Under the pieces are notes generated by a model. The model was given only the letters and a program-made list of their open reading frames with translations, made no database searches and was not told the origin of the DNA. Below, in pieces: positions 57,240 through 64,000 of a DNA stretch of 64,000 nucleotides. Made by a program: the position numbers and the translations under genes. The stretch lies in NCBI RefSeq assembly GCF_036014115.1, contig NZ_CP107913.1, positions 1,922,001-1,986,000 on the forward strand, written 5' to 3'. The number at the start of each line of letters is the position of its first letter. Position 1 is the first letter of the stretch. The stretch is from Streptomyces sp. NBC_00448 (GTDB lineage Bacteria; Actinomycetota; Actinomycetes; Streptomycetales; Streptomycetaceae).

Positions 57240-59666
57240 TCAGGACGGCAGCTGCCACTGCTGGTTGGAACCGCCGTTGCAGTCCCACAGTTCTAGCTGG
57301 TTGCCGTTGGTGGTGTCGCCCTTGGGGATGTCCAGGCACCTGCCGGACACCGGGTTGTAGAGGGTGCCGATCTGCGGGAGCCACTGCTGGTTGCCGCCTC
57401 CGTTGCAGTCCCACAGCTCCACGAGGGTGCCGTCGGCGGTGCCGTTGTCGGTGGCGTCCAGGCACTTGCCGTTGATCTGCACGGTGCCCGCGCCGGCGCC
57501 GCCGGGCGCGGGGACGGTCCAGTTCTGGGCACCGCTGGTGTTGCAGTCGTAGATCTGGACCACGGTGCCGTTGTCGGACGAACCGGTGTTGTCGTCGAGG
57601 CACTTGTCGACCCCGGCGCCGGAGACGATGTGACCGGTGACGGTGCCGGTGCTGCCGACCGGAGTGACGGTGAGGTTGTCGAACTGGTCGGTCTGGTAGC
57701 CGTTGGTGCCCAGGCCCACCATGCCGGTGGCGTACGAGGAGTCGGTGGCCGATCCGACGGTGGTCCCGTCGACGGCCGCGGTGAGCGTACTGCCGTTGAC
57801 GGTCAGCGCGAGGTGGTGCCAAGTGCCGGTGCCCAGCGCGGTGGTGGTGCCGGAGGCCAGGGTGGTCCTGATGCCGCTGGAGCTGTTGCGCAGGATCGAC
57901 CAGGCGCCGGTGTCGGAGACCTGGAGGTAGTAGGCGTCGATGTTCGCCGGGTTGAAGCCCGCCTGGTTGCCGACCCTGGCGAGGAGTTGCACCGCGCCGG
58001 GCTGCCGGATCAGCGTGTCGGCGGCCACCGTGTAGTTGGCCCAGCCGGGTCCGCCGCCGAAGGTGTAGGGCGCGGAGTCGCCGTCCCACTCGATCGGCTT
58101 GGTCGCGGCCTGCTGGGTGACGCAGTTCCCGGCGCGGCCGCCGGCGCAGCCGGTGACCTCGAAGGCGCCCTGCTGCTGGGCGAGGTAGGCGGGCTGCTGG
58201 CCGACCTGGTCGCCGTCGAAGTCGTCGGAGTACGGCAGCGGTTGGGGCTTGGCGGCCGGCCCCTGGGCGGTGCCCTTGCCCTGCCCGGTGGTGGTGGTCA
58301 GGGTGTAGACGTAACCGGGCTGGACGGTGAGCGAGTAGGCGCCGCCGGACGGGGTGAGGGTGGACTGCTGGACGAGGTTGTCACCGGAGGTGGCGCTGTT
58401 CACGTTCGTCGCCCACACGTGCACCGCTCCGGTGGAAAGGCCGCCGGAGACCTGCACGTTGACGGTCTGCGCCGCGGTGGCGGTGGTGGCCTCGATGACC
58501 GTGGAGTAGTCGCTGCCGCTCGCGGACTTCAAGGTGACGTAGCTGCCGTTGGACTCGTCGCCGCCGAGGTAGCCGGAGCCGGCGTCCACGAACTTCCAGC
58601 CGGGCGAGGTGAACTGGGTGATCTGGGCGGTGGCCCACAGGTTCTTGCCGACGCTGTAGGCGCCGGAGTAGGGCTGGTCGGCGAGCACCAGGCCGTCGGT
58701 GTCGTACGGCAGGTTCGGGTAGACGGCGGCGGCCACCGGCCAGTTGATGTAGGCGGTGAGCTTGCCGTCGATGTAGCCGCGGGTGAAGGAGCGGATCAGC
58801 GCGGGCGCGCCGGAGTCACGGTCCTGGGAGCCGTTCTCGCTGGCCCACAGCGGCTTGCCGGTGCCCACGGCGGTGCTGGTGCTGGGGCAGGTGTCGGCGC
58901 TGCCGCCGTCGCCTCCCGCGCACGGGTAGTGCGCGCCGATGACGGAGACGCTGGCGGCGAAGGCGGAGTCGGACGCGACGTCGTTCGCCACCGACCAGTC
59001 GCTGTCGGCGCCGACGATCTGGGTGCCGGAGTAGCCGTTGCTGTCGAGGGCGGCGCGCAACTGCTCGTACCAGGCGACGTTGTAGCCGCGTTCGTTCCAG
59101 CCGCCGAGGTAGTCGATGGTCAGGCCGTGGGACTTGGCGCAACCGAGCCAGTCGACGAGGTAGTTGACGGTGTCGGTGGACCAGAAGTTGCCGCCGCCGA
59201 GGTAGCCGGGGGCGCCCCAGGCCAGGCCGTAGAGCTTGATGGCGGGGTTGCGGGCCTTGGCCTGCTCCATCAGCCACCACTCGTAGCCGGTGGTGCAGTC
59301 GACGGCGCCGCTGGTGTGCTCGTGGCTGGACTCCGAGCCGTCGGTGGAGTTGGTGTCGCCGCCGATCTCGACCTTGAAGATCTGCAGGTCGGCGCCGTAG
59401 CCGGGCTTGAAGAGGTAGTCGAGGATCTGCTGTTGCTGGGCGGCCGGGTAGTCGGTCAGCAGCCGGCTGTTGCCGCCACCGCCGCTGATCGCGCCGATGC
59501 CGTCGAAGGTGCGGCCGCCACTGGTGCCGTCGACGGAGATGGTGGTGGCGGTCGCGGCACCGGCCGGCGCGGCGACCGGGCCGAGGCCGAGGGCGGCGAG
59601 CACCGCGAGGACGACGGCCGCGACCACCGTCCGGAGCGGGGAACCGAACAGGGCGTATCTGCGCAT
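57240..59666 (-). CDS. Secreted GH59 galactocerebrosidase-type beta-galactosidase with ricin-type lectin tail
   Basis: An 808-residue exported enzyme. After the signal peptide (ending APAGAATA) comes FDGIGAISGGGGNSRLL, the characteristic start of GH59 (animal galactocerebrosidase GALC). Catalytic residues are the acid/base Glu192 in GGWNERGYN and the nucleophile Glu277 in LWASENGSQ. A jelly-roll/lectin-like module with EVTGCAGGRAGNCVTQQ follows in the middle, as in GALC. The C-terminal 125 residues are a CBM13 beta-trefoil with three CLD...QLWDC...QQW repeats. It should release galactose from beta-galactosides or galactolipids outside the cell. It lies next to a sugar importer and shares an operator-like site with it. 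Confidence 0.92.
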   Translation of the reverse strand: MRRYALFGSPLRTVVAAVVLAVLAALGLGPVAAPAGAATATTISVDGTSGGRTFDGIGAISGGGGNSRLLTDYPAAQQQQILDYLFKPGYGADLQIFKVEIGGDTNSTDGSESSHEHTSGAVDCTTGYEWWLMEQAKARNPAIKLYGLAWGAPGYLGGGNFWSTDTVNYLVDWLGCAKSHGLTIDYLGGWNERGYNVAWYEQLRAALDSNGYSGTQIVGADSDWSVANDVASDSAFAASVSVIGAHYPCAGGDGGSADTCPSTSTAVGTGKPLWASENGSQDRDSGAPALIRSFTRGYIDGKLTAYINWPVAAAVYPNLPYDTDGLVLADQPYSGAYSVGKNLWATAQITQFTSPGWKFVDAGSGYLGGDESNGSYVTLKSASGSDYSTVIEATTATAAQTVNVQVSGGLSTGAVHVWATNVNSATSGDNLVQQSTLTPSGGAYSLTVQPGYVYTLTTTTGQGKGTAQGPAAKPQPLPYSDDFDGDQVGQQPAYLAQQQGAFEVTGCAGGRAGNCVTQQAATKPIEWDGDSAPYTFGGGPGWANYTVAADTLIRQPGAVQLLARVGNQAGFNPANIDAYYLQVSDTGAWSILRNSSSGIRTTLASGTTTALGTGTWHHLALTVNGSTLTAAVDGTTVGSATDSSYATGMVGLGTNGYQTDQFDNLTVTPVGSTGTVTGHIVSGAGVDKCLDDNTGSSDNGTVVQIYDCNTSGAQNWTVPAPGGAGAGTVQINGKCLDATDNGTADGTLVELWDCNGGGNQQWLPQIGTLYNPVSGRCLDIPKGDTTNGNQLELWDCNGGSNQQWQLPS

Positions 59667-59731
59667 GGGGGGTTCCTTTCGGATGGGGGCGAAAGGGTGC
59701 AGAGGTGAGCGTTTCGGCGGCCGGCGTGTGG

Positions 59732-59820
59732 GGAAACGTTCGGATAAGTGGGGAGAGTTGATCAGAAGTCAGCAGAACCAAGCGCGTGAACATGACACTG
59801 CCGTGCCCGGATGAAGTCAA
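59732..59820 (-). promoter_or_regulatory. Promoter region and LacI-type site upstream of the GH59 gene
   Basis: TTGACT (59820-59815), 17-base spacer, TGTCAT (59797-59792) on the minus strand. Downstream, GAACGTTTCC (59741-59732) differs by one base from the two sites of the importer operon. Confidence 0.55.
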
Positions 59821-59954
59821 GGGATCGGACCGAAGTGCCCTCGCGTCCGGCCGCCGCGCGTCGCCTCCCGCGCCCGCGACGGCGTCGGCAGGCCATGGCG
59901 CTGGGCCACGGCCTGCCGGTACCGCCGGCGTACCGCCGGGTGCTGCCGGCGGTA

Positions 59955-62060
59955 CTACTCAGGCACGGTGGTCGTGGCGATCCGGCCGGCGTAGCGCTGC
60001 GTCCAGGCGGCGTCGGCGTCGGCGGTGACGACCACGTCGTAGTAGCCCTCCTGGGTCGGCCAGCTGACGACCTTCGTCTTGCCACGGGCCACCGTGACCT
60101 GCTGGGTGCGGCCGAGGTAGTCGTGCGGGGTGAGCGTGTAACGCACCGGCTCGGTGCCGTCGTTGTGCAACGTGAGCCTCACCTGAGCCTCGCGCCTGGC
60201 CTCGCCCTTCACCAGGTCGACGCCCACCCGCGGAAGGGCGGCGTGCCCCTTGCCTGCGGGCGCGACCCAGCCGGCGAAGGAGCGCACGAAGCCGTCGTTG
60301 GAGTAGATCGAGAACGCGTACTCGCCGCCGGTGGCGTTGGCGTCCCAGGTGTACTCGCGCGGCTTGTGCGCGGTGACGGTGAACGGCGTGCTGGTGAACG
60401 CCTGGTACTTGTCGGGGAAGACCTGGAAGCTCAGCGCCTTGTCCTTGGGGCCGCCGGTCAGGGTCATCGTGGCGGTGACCTTCCCCGTCGCCGGGTTCAC
60501 CGAGACGGTGGCGTGCGGGTGGAAGCCCAGCGGGCGCGGCTTCATGTGGCCGGCGGCGATCGACACCGGCTGCTCGGCGAGCGGGTCCGGGAAGGTGGCG
60601 GGCCCCGGCTGCGGGTGGGCGAAGTCGAGCGCGCTGGTCAGGTCGCCCGCGATCGAGCGCCGCCAGTCGCTGATGTTGGGGCTGCGGAACGGCTTGCGCA
60701 GGTGGGCCGCCCAGGTCTCCAGGAACTTGATCGTCGAGGTGTGGTCGAAGACCTCCGAGGCGACGTGCCCGCCGCGGGTCCACGGCGAGACCAGCAGCAT
60801 CGGCACCCGCGCACCGAAGCCGAGCGGGTAGTCGCCGACGTACTCGCGCGCGGTGCCCGCCTCGGGCCACGGCGGCAGCACGTGGTCGAACTTCCCGTCG
60901 TTCTCGTCGTAGTTGAGGATGAAGAGGGTGTGGTTCCAGATGTCGGGGTTGCTCTGCAGGCTGTCGAGCACCTTCTTGACGTAGCGCTCGCCGTGCTGGC
61001 TGTCCGCGCCCGGGTGCTCGGACCAGCCGTACGGCGCCACGATCCAGGAGACCGCCGGCAGCGGGTGCTCCGCGCCGGGCTGGCAGGAGTCGTGGAAGTT
61101 CTTCAGGACCGCGTCGAGGTTCTGGTCGGAGTCGTCGTCGGGCGCGGTATGACCGGCGTAGTACGTGGCGTTGCCGCGCCAGATCAGGCCGGTGCCGGGC
61201 CGCAGCTTCGGGTCGTCGGCGTTCAGCCCCTCCGGGTCGAACCCCTTGAAGTACTTCAGCTCGTTGTCGCCGTAGTCGCCGACCCAGGAGCTGATGTAGC
61301 CCTGCCGTCCGTCGCCGCTGTTGTCCGAGTACAGCCGCCAGTCGATGCCGGCCTGCTGGAGCTGCTCGGCCACCGTGATCCAGGGACGGGAGTAGTTCGA
61401 CTCGTCGATGTTGCCCGTCTCGCTGTTGGCGGTGCCGCTCCACAGGTACTTCCGGTTGGGGTCGGTCGGCCCGAACTCGGAGCAGAAGTACTGGTCGGCG
61501 ATGGTGTACTGAGCGGCGACCGAGTGGTAGAAGCCCATGTAGCCGTCGCTGTGGTAGTTCATGCAGCTGGCGCCGTTGTGCCGCACCCACTGGTCCCAGG
61601 TGCGGTGGGCGACGTCGCCCCAGGCGCCGTGGTCGTTGCCCCAGGCGCCGTCGTCGACCTGCGGGGTGACGCGGTTGCCGTTGCCGTCCTTCTGCTGGAA
61701 GACGGTGGTGCCGTCCTGGAAGCGCAGCGCCTGCTTGTCGTTGAAGCCGCGGACGCCGGGGAGCGCGCCGAAGTAGTGGTCGAGCGACCGGTTCTCCTGC
61801 ATCAGGATCACGACGTGCTTCAGGTCGGACATGTCGCCGTGGAAGCCTTGCGGCTTTCCGTGCGCCGGCTTCGCGGCGCCGTGGGCGCCCGCCGGCTTCG
61901 CGGCGGCCTGGGCGCTGCCCGCCGCGGCGGTCCCGCCGAGCACCAGCGTCCCCGCGGCGACGCCGGTGCCCTGGAGGAACCGGCGGCGGCTGGCGCCGGC
62001 CGTCGCGGATCTGTCGCCAGGCTCGGACTCGGGCCTCGGGGTGATCGGATCGCGGTCCAT
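59955..62060 (-). CDS. Tat-exported phospholipase C family phosphoesterase
   Basis: A 701-residue exported phosphoesterase. The twin-arginine signal is SRRRFLQGTGVAAG. The catalytic domain starts HVVILMQENRSLDHYFG (metal- and nucleophile-region of bacterial non-haemolytic phospholipase C) and includes GYMGFYHSVAAQYTIADQYFCSEFGPT in outline, and LNYDENDGKFDHVLPP. Two C-terminal beta domains follow, as in PlcN/PlcH. ATG 62060 has AAGGAG four bases ahead. These enzymes cut phospholipids or act as acid phosphatases, often under phosphate control. The gene reads leftward toward the GH59 gene but has its own 290-base gap. Confidence 0.92.
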   Translation of the reverse strand: MDRDPITPRPESEPGDRSATAGASRRRFLQGTGVAAGTLVLGGTAAAGSAQAAAKPAGAHGAAKPAHGKPQGFHGDMSDLKHVVILMQENRSLDHYFGALPGVRGFNDKQALRFQDGTTVFQQKDGNGNRVTPQVDDGAWGNDHGAWGDVAHRTWDQWVRHNGASCMNYHSDGYMGFYHSVAAQYTIADQYFCSEFGPTDPNRKYLWSGTANSETGNIDESNYSRPWITVAEQLQQAGIDWRLYSDNSGDGRQGYISSWVGDYGDNELKYFKGFDPEGLNADDPKLRPGTGLIWRGNATYYAGHTAPDDDSDQNLDAVLKNFHDSCQPGAEHPLPAVSWIVAPYGWSEHPGADSQHGERYVKKVLDSLQSNPDIWNHTLFILNYDENDGKFDHVLPPWPEAGTAREYVGDYPLGFGARVPMLLVSPWTRGGHVASEVFDHTSTIKFLETWAAHLRKPFRSPNISDWRRSIAGDLTSALDFAHPQPGPATFPDPLAEQPVSIAAGHMKPRPLGFHPHATVSVNPATGKVTATMTLTGGPKDKALSFQVFPDKYQAFTSTPFTVTAHKPREYTWDANATGGEYAFSIYSNDGFVRSFAGWVAPAGKGHAALPRVGVDLVKGEARREAQVRLTLHNDGTEPVRYTLTPHDYLGRTQQVTVARGKTKVVSWPTQEGYYDVVVTADADAAWTQRYAGRIATTTVPE

Positions 62061-62472
62061 GAAGCTCCTTACACGGGTGTGGACACTCGGAGATCGGGAC
62101 CGGAGGCAGCAGCCCCCAGCCCGCCCATCGAAGCGAGCGGACACCAACTCCGGGTGAACATCCGCCGAGTGACGACCAGCAGTTTGGCAAAGTTGGCTAT
62201 ACAACTTGCCTCGGCGAGATGAATGCCGGCCCGACGGCACCACCCGGCGGCCGGCTGGTGCGATCCGGCGCGCACCGAGGTCTTTACGGCGATGACATCG
62301 ATGGACTACAACGGCAGTCATCCGATGTTCATGGGCACCGTCGCGAGGCGAGCGCGATGGCTCCCGTCAACTACGCCCAGGTGATGGCGTATTCATCGGA
62401 GCACTTCTGGAGCACCGAGGAACGAACTCAAGCCGGACGCTCACCAAGCGTCGTGCAGCCCTGGAGGGCATC
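62061..62472. other. Divergent intergenic region between phospholipase and glycosidase genes
   Basis: No gene is supported here. GGCAA-AGTTGG (62187-62197) and CAACTTGCC (62205-62213) form an imperfect inverted repeat around GGCTATAC. On the minus strand GTTCACCCGGA (62159-62149) looks like one half of a phosphate-regulator PHO box, but a second good half is lacking. Promoters for both divergent genes should lie here. Confidence 0.5.
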
Positions 62473-64000
62473 GTGCAGGTCATCTCCCGTAGTCGAAGAG
62501 CTCCGTCACGGCGGGGTCTCGCCCTCTGGTCGGCGCTGCTCGCCGCGCTGGCGAGCAGCGTCCTGGCCGGCGCGGCCGGCGCGCAGGCAGCCGCGGCAGA
62601 CACCGGAAAGGGGACCGCGGCCGGCACCGCCTGGCGGCAGGGCGCGTTCCACCTCGACCCGACCGGCGTGGCGTCCCGCTCCGACATCGTGCTCGGCTCC
62701 CCCAACACCGACCCGACCGCGTCGACGCCGCTGGGCAACGGCTCGCTGGGCGTGGCGGCCTGGGCGGCCGGCGGCTTCACCGCGCAGCTCAACCGGTCCG
62801 ACACCATGCCGAACCGCAAGTCGCCCGGGCAACTCACCATCCCCGGCCTGTCGGCGATCTCGCACGCCGCCGACTTCCACGGCCGACTCGACGTCAGCGA
62901 CGGCGTGTTGCGCGAGTCCGGCGGCGGCATGTCGCTGAAGGCATGGGTGGCCGCCGGCAAGGACGAACTGGTCGTCGACGTCTCCGGCGCCGACCCGTCG
63001 ATCGCCCAGACCGCCTCGATCGACCTGTGGTCGCCCCGCAAGCCGGCCGCGGCCGTCACCGACCGCACCGGCACCCTCGCCGAGACCTGGGTGGACGGCG
63101 GCTCGGGCGGCAGCGGCAAGACCTTCGGCACCCTCGCCGCGCTCACCGCCGGCGGCCGACAGGTGAGCACCACCGTGGCGGGCCCGACCCGGATCAGCAC
63201 GAGTTTCAAGCCGAACGCCGACGGCACCTTCCGCGTCGTGGTCGCCGCCCCCGGCTGGGCCGGCGGCACCGCCACCCGCACGCCCGCGAGGACCGCCGCC
63301 GCGGTGATCGGCGGCGACGCGACCGCCCGCGAGACGTCCCTGCTCGCCGCCCAGGACCGCTGGTGGGACGGCTACTGGACGCACTCGGGCCTCGTCGAGA
63401 TGGACTCCGCCGACGGCAGCGCCGCCTACCTCGAGAACCTGCGCACGCTGTACCTCTACGAGGAGGCGGCGTCGATGAAGAAGGGCATCCTCCCGGGCAG
63501 CCAGGCCGGCGAGGCCGACATGTTCGCGTGGGACAAGGACACCCAGACCTGGACCCCGTCCGCGTACTGGCTGTGGAACCTGCGCACCCAGATCTCGGCG
63601 AACATGTCGTCGGGCAACTACGCCCTGAACACGCCGATCTTCGACATGTACGCCGACGACACCGCGCAGATCGAGGCGTGGACGAAGACCGCGATGGGCG
63701 GCCTGCCGGGCTCCTGCGTACCGGAGACGATGCGCTTCAACGGCAACGGCGGCGACCTGACGCCCGGCGCCAACGCGTCCTGCAGCGAGGCCAGTTCGCC
63801 GAACTGGAACGCGCTGGACATCTCCAGCGGCCCCGAGGTCGCGCTGTACATGTGGGAGCAGTACCAGGCCACCGGCGACAAGGCCGCGCTGAAGAAGTAC
63901 TTCCCCTTCATGAAGTCCACGCTCGCCTTCCAACTGGCGTACCAGACCGTCGGCAAGGACGGGCTGCTGCACGCCGACGCCAACGCGCACGAGACGCAGT
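62473..64000 (+). CDS. Secreted (alpha/alpha)6 glycoside hydrolase, GH95/DUF5703-like, 5' part
   Basis: 509 codons are visible and the gene runs off the window. GTG 62473 follows GGAGGG by five bases. A signal peptide is present (SRRGLALWSALLAALASSVLAGAAGAQAA in outline). The N-terminal beta domain holds LGNGSLGVAAWAAGG and LNRSDTMPNRKSPGQL, typical of DUF5703 and GH95-like proteins. The helical barrel begins near LAAQDRWWDGYW and includes EADMFAWDKDTQTWTPSAYWLWN and HADANAHETQ. GH95 members act on fucosides or L-galactosides; the substrate here is uncertain. It is divergent from the phospholipase gene. Confidence 0.82.
   Translation, partial: MQVISRSRRAPSRRGLALWSALLAALASSVLAGAAGAQAAAADTGKGTAAGTAWRQGAFHLDPTGVASRSDIVLGSPNTDPTASTPLGNGSLGVAAWAAGGFTAQLNRSDTMPNRKSPGQLTIPGLSAISHAADFHGRLDVSDGVLRESGGGMSLKAWVAAGKDELVVDVSGADPSIAQTASIDLWSPRKPAAAVTDRTGTLAETWVDGGSGGSGKTFGTLAALTAGGRQVSTTVAGPTRISTSFKPNADGTFRVVVAAPGWAGGTATRTPARTAAAVIGGDATARETSLLAAQDRWWDGYWTHSGLVEMDSADGSAAYLENLRTLYLYEEAASMKKGILPGSQAGEADMFAWDKDTQTWTPSAYWLWNLRTQISANMSSGNYALNTPIFDMYADDTAQIEAWTKTAMGGLPGSCVPETMRFNGNGGDLTPGANASCSEASSPNWNALDISSGPEVALYMWEQYQATGDKAALKKYFPFMKSTLAFQLAYQTVGKDGLLHADANAHETQ

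Noticed and set aside
62149..62159. PHO box upstream of the phospholipase gene
   Set aside because: Only one convincing GTTCACC unit is present; the adjoining 11-mer does not match the direct-repeat consensus, so it is noted but not called.
59811..62222. 803-codon open frame antisense to the phospholipase gene
   Set aside because: No recognisable motif, while the opposite strand has a Tat signal and catalytic signature.

Overview
The window is high-GC actinobacterial DNA, most likely from a Streptomyces or close relative (Streptomycetaceae). Support comes from the strong G/C third-position bias, many GTG and TTG starts, ATGA/GTGA stop-start overlaps, an ECF sigma factor with its own membrane partner, many Tat- or Sec-secreted carbohydrate-active enzymes, and a complete 2-methylisoborneol (earthy odour) operon. 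No tRNA, rRNA or CRISPR array was seen.

Layout. (1) 1-14145 is a divergent carbohydrate-utilisation locus around an IclR regulator. Leftward run a Tat-exported beta-helix protein, a Gfo/Idh/MocA oxidoreductase and a sugar ABC importer. Rightward run five stop-start-overlapping genes: class III aminotransferase, enolase-superfamily dehydratase, amidohydrolase, SDR, and a second beta-helix protein paralogous to the first. A good promoter and a palindromic operator candidate lie between the arms, and the same operator sequence recurs in the first codons of iclR. The substrate is unknown, and this is the best candidate for an undescribed pathway. (2) 14367-19421 holds a GNAT enzyme, a TetR-SGNH esterase pair and a divergent SDR/LysR pair. 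(3) 19897-23361 is the 2-methylisoborneol operon: a family 2B encapsulin shell protein with a cyclic-nucleotide-binding domain, the terpene cyclase with a disordered Pro/Ala-rich N-terminus, and the GPP C-methyltransferase, closed by a 21-bp terminator hairpin. (4) 23488-26282 carries a secreted GH76 mannanase and an SGNH hydrolase with a ricin-type lectin domain under a LacI-type palindrome. (5) 26818-31865 contains small accessory genes (antibiotic-kinase fold, GNAT, a frameshifted gene, MFS/ArsR pair with twin operators, PPOX and VOC proteins).

(6) 32065-43382 is a mobile-element graveyard: a ribD-like gene cut off by an IS, a leftward group II intron, IS5-type fragments, a degenerate IS1380 end, an IS1380 transposase split by a second, rightward group II intron, a small secreted peptide/sigma factor/membrane protein unit, and a frameshifted IS427-type element with CTAG target duplication. 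(7) 43442-52548 holds a DinB-like protein, a ROK repressor and, divergently, an ABC importer with a GH38 alpha-mannosidase, so mannan breakdown links sections 4 and 7. (8) 52725-59666 is a LacI-regulated FrcABC-like sugar importer next to a secreted GH59 galactocerebrosidase-type enzyme with a lectin tail; three matching GGWAACGTTC sites tie them into one putative regulon. (9) 59955-64000 carries a Tat-exported phospholipase C-type phosphoesterase and the start of a secreted (alpha/alpha)6 glycoside hydrolase that runs off the window.

In two unrelated ABC operons the solute-binding-protein gene is bracketed on both sides by short tandem repeats, which may set transcript stability and protein ratios.
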